This document shows positions 16,909 through 24,359 of a stretch of 24,913 nt of DNA, piece by piece (position 1 is the stretch's first letter; each line of letters starts with the position of its first letter). Where the stretch lies: positions 1 through 24,913 of the forward strand of contig JAKQKW010000482.1 in NCBI GenBank assembly GCA_029560455.1, written 5' to 3'. A model generated the notes under the pieces. That model ran no database searches and was not told the DNA's origin. It was given only the letters and a program-made list of their open reading frames with translations. The DNA is from Candidatus Rifleibacteriota bacterium (GTDB lineage Bacteria; Riflebacteria; Ozemobacteria; Ozemobacterales; Ozemobacteraceae). A program made the position numbers and the translations under genes.

Positions 16909-17219
16909 TGATTGTTGTCGACTTCCCGGAAGCCTCTGAAAATCAGGTAAGCCTCAGGGTTGTCGGGCACAGTGGTCAGGCTGCGAAGGGCTTCGATATC
17001 GTTTGCTCAGCAGTGTCAGCACTGGTTCAGACGGTTATCGGAGGACTCGAAGAAGAGCTCGAAGCACAGCTTCAGGGTGAGGTCGGAGTGGGTTCATGCA
17101 ACCTCCTGATCAGAGTTCCAGAGGCGAATGCAGAAAAGTTCAGGGCAGTTTGTAAAGTATTTAAATACGGGTTCCGTAAGATTGCAGAATCGTATCCGGA
17201 ACATGTTCAGTTGAATTAG
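16908..17219 (+). CDS. prp: Ribosomal-processing cysteine protease Prp
   Basis: This 103-aa protein belongs to the Prp (YsxB) family, first known from Firmicutes, where it cuts a short N-terminal extension from L27. The catalytic pair is His21 (VGHSGQA) and Cys33 (DIVCSAVSAL), close to the S. aureus His22/Cys34. It sits between rplU and rpmA as in Firmicutes, with its ATG overlapping the rplU stop (TGATG). The L27 encoded next has no extension to remove, so the substrate here is unclear. Confidence 0.93.
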   Translation: MIVVDFPEASENQVSLRVVGHSGQAAKGFDIVCSAVSALVQTVIGGLEEELEAQLQGEVGVGSCNLLIRVPEANAEKFRAVCKVFKYGFRKIAESYPEHVQLN

Positions 17220-17239
17220 TCACCTAAGGGGGATTTATC

Positions 17240-17509
17240 ATGGCTCATAAGAAGGGACAGGGCTCAACCACCAACGGTAGAGACAGTAATGCGCAACGGT
17301 TAGGCACCAAGAAATATGCAGGCGAACTCGTAAAAGCCGGCAACATTCTTATCAGACAGCGCGGCACTCCGATTCACCCAGGCCACAACGTCGGCAAAGG
17401 CAAAGATGACACTCTTTTCGCCCTCACCGAAGGCCGCGTGAAATTTGAATGGTTCAAGGGCAAACATTGCGTCAGCATCGTTCCCGAAACCAAAGAAGCC
17501 GTAAACTGA
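17240..17509 (+). CDS. rpmA: 50S ribosomal protein L27
   Basis: This is ribosomal protein L27, 89 aa, whose N-terminus reaches the peptidyl-transferase centre. It starts [16 protein letters not shown], the mature form, and keeps [25 protein letters not shown] and [22 protein letters not shown] lies 5 nt before the ATG. An in-frame TAA at 17225-17227 rules out an upstream extension. obg, often next in this operon, is absent; a terminator follows. Confidence 0.98.
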   Translation: MAHKKGQGSTTNGRDSNAQRLGTKKYAGELVKAGNILIRQRGTPIHPGHNVGKGKDDTLFALTEGRVKFEWFKGKHCVSIVPETKEAVN

Positions 17510-17526
17510 TTTAACTCAGTATGAAG

Positions 17527-17556
17527 AAGCCGCCTGCAAAGGGCGGCTTTTTTGTT
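17527..17556 (+). terminator. Terminator of the rplU-prp-rpmA operon
   Basis: AAGCCGCC (17527-17534) pairs with GGCGGCTT (17542-17549), followed by a run of T. Confidence 0.9.
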
Positions 17557-17603
17557 TGTACCGGTTTTTTCCTGCCGAAATCGTCAAAGATAATTCGTTT
17601 CCG

Positions 17604-17674
17604 CAACTTCCGGATTCCGGGTCTGCGCCCAGAATGACGGAACACCATGCAATTCTTGCGTGACAGACCACTAG
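17604..17674. mobile_element. Solo MITE end, family A
   Basis: Read on the minus strand, CTAGTGGTCTGTCA (17674-17661) is followed about 25 bp on by a CGTCATTCTGGG...GGAATCC module, the same arrangement as the left half of the element at 7911. No partner end is found, so it is probably truncated. The TAG in the repeat is the stop codon of the adjoining epimerase gene. Confidence 0.55.
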
Positions 17675-18843
17675 AGTGGCTGAGCAAGATCGAAGAACAC
17701 TTTTTCGCGACGGACCGAGGCGAGATCGAAGCTGGCGATAATACCGGCGATGCGACTGGCCGAGTCTTCGCCTTCGTAGGGATTTACAGCTGTCGCGACC
17801 TTCTGGCGAAATTCGGGTTCAGAGGCCCTGACGATCGCTGCAGACATCGCATGTTCTTCAGCAGCAACGCTGATTACGGCTTCGCCATGCGGGCGACCGG
17901 TCTGGCGGCGGCCGATGTTAACCACCGGTGTACCGAGAGCGGGCACTTCGACAATGCCGCTCGAAGAATTGCCGATGACGCATCTGGCGAGGCGGGCAGC
18001 CGAAAGGTAATTCAGTCGGCCAAGCGACCTGACAAACACAGAGCCTTTGTGGCGGGCGGCAAAACTGCTGAACTGCTCATTGATTTTTTCGCCTTCCGGA
18101 TCAGCATTGGCACCGGTAAAAACCAGACTGCAGCCGACAAAACCACTGGCCAGTATGCGGGTAAGCATCTGAGCGATACGCAGGCCTTCGCCCGGGTTGC
18201 AGGTTTCGGGGTGAACGGTGATGAGAAAAAAATCTTTCAATTCGACCGACAGCAGAGTTTCAAGCTCTGAACGGCTTTTGAATGCAGTTTTCTTCAGGTC
18301 GGAAAGACCGAGATCACCGACATTAAAGATCATTTCAGGCTGCTCGCCAAGCTGAATGATGCGCCGACGGTATTCTTCGGTGGCGGCAAAATGCAGATCA
18401 CTCAATTTTGTAATGCAGTGGCGCAGGCAATCATCGAAGGCGGCAACGGTAAGCTCACCACCAGAGATGTGTGCAAGTCTGATACCGACAAGTCTGCAGA
18501 CAGCGGCAGCGGCAAAAATTTCGTATCGGTCACCGAGAACCAGGCACAGGTCTGGCCGCAGACGGTTCAAAGCTGCAGCAATCGCGGGAAAAGCATTGCC
18601 AATTGTCTGCAGCATGCGCTTCTGGTCATCTTCGCCTGAATCTGCGGGGATAATCGGCACTTCAACAACCGGCAGACCCGCAGCCCTGACTTCGTCGGCA
18701 GAGCCGCCGCCGACCGTGTGCAGATGACTGCCGGTAACGAGAACATGCACCTGCAGGCCGAGTGCCTGCATTTTGCTGCAGAGTGGCGCAAGCAGCCCCC
18801 ATTCAGCACGAGAGCCAGTTATTACCGTTATTTTTTTTACCAT
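17671..18843 (-). CDS. neuC: UDP-N-acetylglucosamine 2-epimerase, hydrolysing (NeuC-like)
   Basis: This 390-aa protein belongs to the GT-B fold epimerase family that converts UDP-GlcNAc (or a derivative) to a ManNAc-type sugar plus UDP, a first step to sialic or legionaminic acids. It has the N-terminal ITVITGSRAEWGLL, the hydrolysing-type block LVLGDRYEIFAAAA and LAHISGGELTVAAFDDCLRHCITKLSDLHF (about residues 100-155), and the UDP-binding end VIGNSSSGIVEVPALGTPVVNIGRRQTGR (about 285-315). No NeuB, NeuA or pseudaminic/legionaminic genes are nearby. Its stop TAG lies inside a MITE terminal repeat, so the insertion may have trimmed or replaced the original end. The start has only a distant AGAGG. 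Confidence 0.9.
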   Translation of the reverse strand: MVKKITVITGSRAEWGLLAPLCSKMQALGLQVHVLVTGSHLHTVGGGSADEVRAAGLPVVEVPIIPADSGEDDQKRMLQTIGNAFPAIAAALNRLRPDLCLVLGDRYEIFAAAAVCRLVGIRLAHISGGELTVAAFDDCLRHCITKLSDLHFAATEEYRRRIIQLGEQPEMIFNVGDLGLSDLKKTAFKSRSELETLLSVELKDFFLITVHPETCNPGEGLRIAQMLTRILASGFVGCSLVFTGANADPEGEKINEQFSSFAARHKGSVFVRSLGRLNYLSAARLARCVIGNSSSGIVEVPALGTPVVNIGRRQTGRPHGEAVISVAAEEHAMSAAIVRASEPEFRQKVATAVNPYEGEDSASRIAGIIASFDLASVRREKVFFDLAQPL

Positions 18844-18894
18844 ACCGCGATTTTAGCCTCTTTCTGTATAAGAAGCAATAATCTGGAGTTTTTC

Positions 18895-19024
18895 TCAGGG
18901 CAATCGCACTGAAATGCCGTATCACTCATCAGAACAAGATTCCCGCTGCTGCGGGATGACGCAGCCAATATTCGTCATTCCGGGCTTAGAACCGGAATCC
19001 AGAAGTTTAATGCGATCACCCTGA
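18895..19024. mobile_element. MITE-like element, family B
   Basis: A 130-bp element is bounded by inverted repeats TCAGGGCAATCGCACTGAA (18895-18913) and, on the other strand, TCAGGGTGATCGCATTAAA (19024-19006), 15 of 19 matching. Inside are two opposed modules of the CGTCATYCC...GGAATC type (18942-18962 and 18975-19001), each self-complementary. It has no coding capacity. Confidence 0.7.
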
Positions 19025-19113
19025 ATGTATTGCGATATTTTTTTTCTAAATTATGAAAAGAAGAATGCCGATAGTTTTTACAGGTAAGAAAAATTCAGCA
19101 GGAGGTGCCTTCT

Positions 19114-19263
19114 ATGTGCGCGCAGGAACTCATCGCTCTCTTCCGCTTTTCTGGTAACAGCTGTCCGGCTTGCCAGCGTATTGTAACCCGCTATGAACGC
19201 ACCCTGCAGCTTACTGAAAAAGACATGGAACATCTCGAAGGCTGCATTCTCAAAAAAATCTGA
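19114..19263 (+). CDS. Small CxxC protein (49 aa)
   Basis: This short gene has a strong ribosome site (GGAGGTG, 6 nt before the ATG). The product has an N-terminal hydrophobic-aromatic start, then a CPAC pair at residues 18-21 and a further Cys near residue 44 (LEGCILKKI), with charged helix between. It could bind zinc or an iron-sulfur cluster, or form a disulfide; I do not recognise a family. TTGCGA-N16-TATGAA at 19030-19057, just beyond the MITE, could be its promoter, and a strong terminator follows within 20 bp. The ribosome site, promoter-like boxes and terminator together make it a good candidate for a real gene despite its size. Confidence 0.68.
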   Translation: MCAQELIALFRFSGNSCPACQRIVTRYERTLQLTEKDMEHLEGCILKKI

Positions 19264-19281
19264 TTAAGCAAAAAAAAACGA

Positions 19282-19324
19282 ACCGGCCTGATGAAAACTG
19301 CTTTCATCAGGCCGGTCTGCTTTT
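19282..19324. terminator. Bidirectional terminator
   Basis: ACCGGCCTGATGAAA (19282-19296) pairs perfectly with TTTCATCAGGCCGGT (19302-19316). The plus side ends in CTGCTTTT; the minus side runs into GTTCGTTTTTTTTT. It ends both the 49-aa gene and the convergent dihydropyrimidinase gene. Confidence 0.92.
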
Positions 19325-19357
19325 AGCCATTTCAGCGAACTAATGTCAGGCGCGAGG

Positions 19358-20740
19358 TCAGAAAAAGTCGGGGTCTGTGGCCTTGCGTTTGAGAAATTTT
19401 CCCCCACCCTGCCTGCCTTTCCAGCCTTCTGCATGGCTGTAAACAACCTGGCCGCGCAGCAGAGTCATTTCATTACGGCCGCGACAGGCGAGGCCTTCAT
19501 AGGGCGAATAATCGGTGCGCATGTGCATGGTTCTGGCGCTGATCGGAGTATTACAGTCAGGGTTGTAAATCATCACATCGGCGTCGGTTCCAGGAATCAG
19601 GCTGCCTTTTTCGGGGTAAAGACCGAAAATTCTCGCCGGATTTTCAGAGATGGCTCTTACTGCGCGCTTCAGGGTAATTTTTTCGCTGTGAACGCCATTG
19701 AGAACCAGCCCCGGGAAAGTTTCGATACCGGGCAGACCCATCGGCAGGCTGGTTATTTTATTGTTCCAGGTGTTCTTGTCGGCGTGCGTGAATGGGCAAT
19801 GGTCGGTGGCAATGACCGCGATTTCGCCGGTCGCCAGGCATTTCCAGAGCAGTTCCTGTTGGGGTTTTGAACGTATGGGAGGGCAGCAACCCCAGAGATG
19901 GCCATCGGGTGGCACCAGCATCGAGTCGTCGAGATAGAGATACTGCGGGCAGGTCTCGCCGGCCAGCGGCGAACCGTTGACTCTTTCGCCCCAGAGAGTG
20001 TGGGCACCGTCGCCGCTTGAGACATGCACGACATAAACTTTGCAGCCGGTATGCCGGGCAAAGTCAGAGATACGGCGGATCGCTTCGACTTCGGTAAAAA
20101 CCGGCCGGGTTTTCGGCAGGGCTTCTATACCGAGTTCACCGGCTTCGGTGGCGGCATCGGTCAGAGCATCGATGATGACACCATTTTCGGCATGAACGGT
20201 GATAAGAATGCCATGTTGCCGACAGGCAGAGAGAACCTTGAGCAGGCTGGCATCATTCTGCATCAGACCAGACTTGCCGTAGGCCATGAAAATTTTCAGA
20301 CTGGTAACGCCTTCTGCAGTCAGCTGTGGCAGCTGTTCCTCGACCGTTTTATTGAAGCGGCCAATACAGGCATGCAGAGAATAATCGATACCGACAAGAG
20401 GATCGGCTTCGGCTTTTCTGCGGTTCAAACTTTCAAGAACGCCTTCTTCACCTTTCTGGGCTGTGAAATCGATAAAAGTGGTCACCCCACCGGCGGCTCC
20501 GGCGATACTGCCGGAATAAAAATCATCAGCAGAGATGGCGCCCGCGAAAGGCAGCGAGAAGTGGGTATGGGCGTCGATAGCTCCGGGCAGCACCCAGCGA
20601 CCGCTGACGTCAATTTCCCTTCTGCCGCTCAGGCCAAAACCGACTGCAGCAATCTTTTCGCCGTTAATGGCGAGATCAGCGGCGATAAGAGAGTCTTCCC
20701 AGAACACCTGACCATTTTTAAGAACCAGTTCAAACATCAT
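19358..20740 (-). CDS. hydA: Dihydropyrimidinase / D-hydantoinase family
   Basis: This cyclic-amide hydrolase opens dihydropyrimidines or hydantoins with a two-zinc site in a TIM barrel. It has 460 aa, the usual length. The metal ligands are all present: His58 and His60 (DAHTH), the carboxylated Lys149 (SLKIFMAYG), His183 (TVHAENG), His239 (VHVSS) and Asp313 (ATDHCPF). The C-terminal DYSPYEGLACRGR is typical of the family. AGGA precedes two tandem ATG codons at 20740 and 20737; the second has the better spacing. No other reductive pyrimidine-degradation genes are adjacent, although a damaged uracil permease lies in the same window. Activity on allantoin-like or other ring amides cannot be excluded. 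Confidence 0.92.
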   Translation of the reverse strand: MMFELVLKNGQVFWEDSLIAADLAINGEKIAAVGFGLSGRREIDVSGRWVLPGAIDAHTHFSLPFAGAISADDFYSGSIAGAAGGVTTFIDFTAQKGEEGVLESLNRRKAEADPLVGIDYSLHACIGRFNKTVEEQLPQLTAEGVTSLKIFMAYGKSGLMQNDASLLKVLSACRQHGILITVHAENGVIIDALTDAATEAGELGIEALPKTRPVFTEVEAIRRISDFARHTGCKVYVVHVSSGDGAHTLWGERVNGSPLAGETCPQYLYLDDSMLVPPDGHLWGCCPPIRSKPQQELLWKCLATGEIAVIATDHCPFTHADKNTWNNKITSLPMGLPGIETFPGLVLNGVHSEKITLKRAVRAISENPARIFGLYPEKGSLIPGTDADVMIYNPDCNTPISARTMHMRTDYSPYEGLACRGRNEMTLLRGQVVYSHAEGWKGRQGGGKFLKRKATDPDFF

Positions 20741-20833
20741 TATTTCCTGAATAATTAGATTTGGAATCTATTTAACAATTTTAGCATCCTGCCGAAAAAG
20801 ATACCGCAAAACATTGAAACGGGGGTAGGAATT

Positions 20834-21007
20834 TTGAACCATAATGTTTTAATGGCAGGGTTCGTTGGAGGATTGATCTGTGGCACCATTGTTTTCATCG
20901 TCAGTCGTGCGATGATGCTGCATCGGATGTTGCGCCGTGAGAAGATACGCGACCTTTCGTATTACGGTCGCAACACCCGTGACCGAACGTCAGAGAATCA
21001 GCACTGA
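20834..21007 (+). CDS. Small membrane protein (57 aa)
   Basis: A short open frame starts at TTG 20834, with GGGGGTAGGA immediately upstream, or at ATG 20852 (51 aa) with no ribosome site. It encodes one membrane helix (VLMAGFVGGLICGTIVFIVS) followed by a strongly basic tail (MLHRMLRREKIRDLSYYGRNTRDR), so the tail would face the cytoplasm. A Rho-independent terminator follows 9 bp after the stop, supporting a transcribed unit. The family is unknown to me; it may bind nucleic acid, lipid or a partner membrane protein through the basic tail. Confidence 0.6.
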   Translation: MNHNVLMAGFVGGLICGTIVFIVSRAMMLHRMLRREKIRDLSYYGRNTRDRTSENQH

Positions 21008-21015
21008 CAACCCGA

Positions 21016-21047
21016 CAGAAATCCGGCCCGGCCGGATTTCTGCTTTT
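21016..21047 (+). terminator. Terminator after the 57-aa membrane protein gene
   Basis: CAGAAATCCGG (21016-21026) pairs with CCGGATTTCTG (21032-21042), followed by CTTTT. Confidence 0.85.
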
Positions 21048-21104
21048 AGATCGAGACAAATTAATGCCATAAGCCACGATTTATGATATTTTATTGCAGA
21101 ATTT

Positions 21105-22508
21105 ATGGCAGAACGCAGAACCCTAGAGACCAAAAGAAAAATCATCACGCTGACGCGCAACCGGGAAACCCCGGCTGCCATCAAGCTTTTTCATAAATTT
21201 TTCACCGACGAAAACCCCGCAGATGTTGAATTTATCAACAGTTTTTTTCTTGAACTCAACCGTCTGAACCTTTTCGAGGCTGGTTACAAGCTTCTTGAAG
21301 AGACCGAGCACTGGCACCCCGATGATTCTGAGCACCAGACGCTCAAAGAAAGCGCCAGCAAGCTCTATGTCGACCACCTGGTCCTACAGGGTAACAATTA
21401 CCTTTTCGAACGCGAAGATACCTGCAATCGTCTCGAAGACAGCCTGCGTCGATCAGATTCACTTTCGCGCGAGAAGATGCGTGGTGAAAATGAAAAGATT
21501 CTGACGGGCATCACCTTGAAAGCGCTCAGCGCGTTTGAAAAAGCCAACCAGCTTCAGCCTTCGAATCTTGTGGCCCTGAGTGGTCTGAAAAGCTGTTTTG
21601 CTTTTCTCGGCGAAAAGGAAAAGCTTGCCGAAGTTGAAGCAGCTATCGAGGCCCGCAGGCCAGATCTGCGCCGCCTTGAGTTTCCGGTTCAGGAAGAGGA
21701 CGAAGAGCTGACCCCTGCGGCCAGGCTGCAGAAGGAAATCGATGTTGAAGAAAACTCGATAAATGAAATCAAGGGCCTGTTTGCGCAGAAAAAGTTTGAC
21801 GAAGTTATCAGGGAAGTCGACCGCCTGCATCTTTCGCACAGAACCAACGTGCCGATGCTGCTTCTTAAGGCTCGTTCTCTGGCAGAACTTCGAAGATTCA
21901 AAGATGTTGAGAAGGTCATGTTCGAAGCCGAACGCGAGAACACACATCTCTTTGAATTCAAAGACACCCGCAATGACCTCAATGAGCTCAAATACAAACT
22001 GCTGATCAAGGCCGCCGATTTTTATCTCGGCAAGGCGGTTGCTTTTGGGCCAAGCCTCGGGCATGAACATTTCAAAAAAGCACGCGTAAGTCTGCAGCGC
22101 GCGCTCTCATTGAATCCTGAAAACCTTGACCTTCTCGACAAATATTACACAGCGCTCAAATATCTTGGAGAAGAAGAAGAAGCTTTCAAAGCCAAAGCCA
22201 TGATTTATGTTCTGAATCCGAGATTTGTAACTTCATTCGACAATGCCGGTTCGAGTTCATTGTGTTTTATAGCCTCTTACGCCTTTGCAGACGAACCGTT
22301 GGCAATCGAGGAATTTCGCTGGTTCAGACGTGAATTTCTTATCGGTAACCACCCTGGCAGAATGATCAACTCGTTATACGTTCGCTGGAGTCCCCGGGCG
22401 GTCAAATTGCTGCAGAGATTCGCCCCGGCACGCATAATTATCAGAAATTTCCTGCAATTCCCGTTATTTATTGTTAAAATGTTGAAAAAGATAAAAACCG
22501 GAGTTTAG
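21105..22508 (+). CDS. TPR-like protein with C-terminal CFI-box domain
   Basis: This is a 467-aa, mostly helical protein without a signal peptide. Residues about 10-380 carry TPR-like units (ALSAFEKANQLQPSNLVALSGL, ARVSLQRALSLNPENLDLLDKYYTAL) and charged linkers (EEDEEL). The last 80 residues match the CFI-box C-terminal domain: CFIASYAFADEP at 387-398 is a degenerate form of the usual CFIATAAYGSP, followed by RWFRREFLIGNHPGRMINSLYVRWSP and a hydrophobic end. Function of that domain is not established. The ATG has no clear ribosome site; TATGAT at 21082-21087 would give a very short leader. The SpoIID-domain gene follows 10 bp later, so the two are probably co-transcribed. Confidence 0.8.
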   Translation: MAERRTLETKRKIITLTRNRETPAAIKLFHKFFTDENPADVEFINSFFLELNRLNLFEAGYKLLEETEHWHPDDSEHQTLKESASKLYVDHLVLQGNNYLFEREDTCNRLEDSLRRSDSLSREKMRGENEKILTGITLKALSAFEKANQLQPSNLVALSGLKSCFAFLGEKEKLAEVEAAIEARRPDLRRLEFPVQEEDEELTPAARLQKEIDVEENSINEIKGLFAQKKFDEVIREVDRLHLSHRTNVPMLLLKARSLAELRRFKDVEKVMFEAERENTHLFEFKDTRNDLNELKYKLLIKAADFYLGKAVAFGPSLGHEHFKKARVSLQRALSLNPENLDLLDKYYTALKYLGEEEEAFKAKAMIYVLNPRFVTSFDNAGSSSLCFIASYAFADEPLAIEEFRWFRREFLIGNHPGRMINSLYVRWSPRAVKLLQRFAPARIIIRNFLQFPLFIVKMLKKIKTGV

Positions 22509-22518
22509 AAAAGAGATC

Positions 22519-23787
22519 ATGAAAAGTTTTTGCCGTACCGCCATTTTAATTGCTGTTTTTTTCTGTCTGGGAATACCATTATCAGCCCAGACCAATCCGA
22601 AACCTGCAAGCGAAACCATAAGAGTCGGGCTTGAAACTTCAGAAGTCTTTACCACGATCAGAGTTCAAAGCTTCAGCGGCAACTGGCGGTTGACTTTTTT
22701 GCCGGGCAGTCAGGCGCAGAAAAACATCGGAACCCTTCTCGCTTCTGCAACGACACCGATTGCAACCGTAAGCGAACTTCTTGTCGAAGGCGAAGACGCT
22801 TCGCTCATGCTTGTTCCAAAAGGCATTGTTGCAAGACTTTCAACCGAAAAAGACCTCGAAAAAGGCTATAAAAGTGTTGTTATCGAGGGTGGCGAACTTC
22901 TCAGTGTCGAAATTCCCGGGCATCCACCGACAATAGTTCAGGGCCGGATCGAAATCGACAATAACGGCAATTCACTGACTCTTGTTAACACTGTAAACAT
23001 GCACCAGTTCATTGTCTCGTGTGTTTCAAAAATGCTGTTTTCGAATGAGCCCGAGGTAATTAAAGCCATGGTGATCGTTGTCAGAACCAGGCTTCACCAT
23101 TTGAAGGAACATGCAACCCACCCCGATACTAACTATGAAGTCTGCGATACCGACCACTGCCTGCCTTTTTCAGGCTGTGGCTATAACCGCGAGCTGGTCG
23201 ACATCCTCACCACCATGACCGGTAATCAGTCTCTGACCTACAAAGGCAAACCGATAATGCCAAGATTTCATCACACCTGTGGCGGCCGTATTTCCTCGGC
23301 AAAAGATGTTTATGGGGTCGATAATGAACCCTATCACCCGGCGCATGATGACATCTTTGAGGGCAAGGGTTCAGAAAACTGCTTCCACAGCCCTGGCTTT
23401 CACTGGACAATCGAGCTGCAGAAATTTGATATTCTCGATTTTCTTTCGGTAGCCTATGCTGCCGGCGCTGACCGCATTTACGCAAGCTGGGAGCCAGAAA
23501 AAATAGACGCCAACGGCCGCATTTTCCAGGTGCTGTTACGTGGCCGCAAGCCCAAAAGCGTTTCTGGCATCGACTTTTTGCAGAAACTGCAGAGCCATTT
23601 TGGTCCCAACAGCGTCAAAAGCATGAAATTCAATATGGATGTTCTCAAGCGCACGATCATTTTCCGTGGCATGGGAAACGGCGACGGCGTTGGCATGTGC
23701 CTTTACGGTGCTGACGGGCTGGCCAAGAAAAGCGTCAAATATGACCAGATTCTGAAATTTTACTACCCCGGAACCGACCTGAAGTAA
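22519..23787 (+). CDS. Exported SpoIID/LytB-domain protein with altered active site
   Basis: This 422-aa protein has an N-terminal signal peptide (cleavage near LSAQ, residue 24) and a SpoIID/LytB domain at about 140-420. In B. subtilis, SpoIID is a lytic transglycosylase that cuts peptidoglycan glycan strands. Family landmarks are MHQFIVSCVSKM with IKAMVIVVRTR (161-191), HHTCGGRISSAKDVYG, and GNGDGVGMCLYGADGLA near 387. The normal SEM motif, whose Glu is catalytic in SpoIID, reads SKM here (Lys171), and the GHGVGMSQYGA His is Asp389. Cleavage by the known mechanism is thus doubtful; peptidoglycan binding or amidase stimulation (LytB-type) remains possible. Cysteines at several positions suggest periplasmic disulfides. 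It is probably in an operon with the CFI-box protein. Confidence 0.85.
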   Translation: MKSFCRTAILIAVFFCLGIPLSAQTNPKPASETIRVGLETSEVFTTIRVQSFSGNWRLTFLPGSQAQKNIGTLLASATTPIATVSELLVEGEDASLMLVPKGIVARLSTEKDLEKGYKSVVIEGGELLSVEIPGHPPTIVQGRIEIDNNGNSLTLVNTVNMHQFIVSCVSKMLFSNEPEVIKAMVIVVRTRLHHLKEHATHPDTNYEVCDTDHCLPFSGCGYNRELVDILTTMTGNQSLTYKGKPIMPRFHHTCGGRISSAKDVYGVDNEPYHPAHDDIFEGKGSENCFHSPGFHWTIELQKFDILDFLSVAYAAGADRIYASWEPEKIDANGRIFQVLLRGRKPKSVSGIDFLQKLQSHFGPNSVKSMKFNMDVLKRTIIFRGMGNGDGVGMCLYGADGLAKKSVKYDQILKFYYPGTDLK

Positions 23788-23812
23788 AAACCGCCGCGGG
23801 CAGCGGCGGTTT
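23788..23812 (+). terminator. Stem-loop after the SpoIID-domain gene
   Basis: AAACCGCCGC (23788-23797) pairs with GCGGCGGTTT (23803-23812) around a 5-nt loop. The U tract is only three long, so termination may be partial. Confidence 0.65.
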
Positions 23813-23848
23813 CATGTGCTGTAATTTCTGCTGTCTTCTGCGGCTTTT

Positions 23849-23923
23849 TTACTGGTCGGCAGTCAGCTCAAGAGAAAGAAAAATACTGAAAACTGTTGCA
23901 AGGAACAACGGTAATGTGGTCAT
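23849..23923 (-). CDS. Possible 24-aa single-helix membrane peptide
   Basis: A minus-strand open frame of 24 codons has GGAG 8 nt before its ATG. It encodes one hydrophobic helix (LPLFLATVFSIFLSLEL) with a polar end (TADQ). Size and composition fit the small single-pass peptides known in many bacteria. It lies divergent to cutA in an intergenic region. Without comparison to relatives, chance cannot be excluded. Confidence 0.35.
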   Translation of the reverse strand: MTTLPLFLATVFSIFLSLELTADQ

Positions 23924-23990
23924 GTTTTCTGCTCCATTATTTCGATCTTAATTAATCTATCGGCAAAAATATTGCGTTGGTTTAGTCAAC

Positions 23991-24019
23991 TTGCCTTTTC
24001 GGACCGAGGCGGCTAAACT
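23991..24019 (+). promoter_or_regulatory. Promoter of cutA
   Basis: TTGCCT (23991-23996), a 17-bp spacer and TAAACT (24014-24019) lie 19 bp before the cutA ATG. Confidence 0.6.
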
Positions 24020-24038
24020 TTGGGTAACAGGAGTAAAC

Positions 24039-24359
24039 ATGCATTCATACTGCACCGTCTTCGTTACTTTCCCGGGCATTGAGCCAGCCAGAGAGGCTGC
24101 CACGAAGCTTGTCGAAGAAAAACTCTGCGCCTGCGCCAGCGTCTCAGAAGGGCACAATTCATTCTTTTCCTGGAAAGGCAAAGCTGACTCGGCCCTGGAA
24201 GCGCTGATGATTATCAAAACCCGAGTCGACCGGCTTGAAGCACTCGACCGACGCATGCGCGAACTGCACCCCTACGAGGTGTATGAATTCATCGCCATGC
24301 CAATCATCTACGGCAATGCCAGCTATCTCGCCTGGATCGACGAAAACACCCGACCATGA
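24039..24359 (+). CDS. cutA: CutA-family divalent-cation tolerance protein
   Basis: CutA is a small trimeric ferredoxin-like protein linked to copper and divalent metal tolerance; its exact biochemical role is unsettled. This one has 106 aa, with LVEEKLCACASV at 24-35, SFFSWKGK and ALMIIKT at 41-61, and LHPYEVYEFIAMPI at 76-89 ending YLAWIDENTR. ATG 24039 follows CAGGAG by 5 nt; the longer open frame covers the promoter. Its stop overlaps the start of the helicase gene as ATGA, so the two are translationally coupled, an unusual pairing. Confidence 0.95.
   Translation: MHSYCTVFVTFPGIEPAREAATKLVEEKLCACASVSEGHNSFFSWKGKADSALEALMIIKTRVDRLEALDRRMRELHPYEVYEFIAMPIIYGNASYLAWIDENTRP

Noticed and set aside
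17647..18270. 207-codon plus-strand frame opposite the NeuC-like gene
   Set aside because: It is antisense to a clearly recognisable epimerase and has no family match or ribosome site.
20024..20758. 244-codon plus-strand frame opposite dihydropyrimidinase
   Set aside because: It is antisense shadow of a gene whose metal ligands are all recognised on the minus strand.
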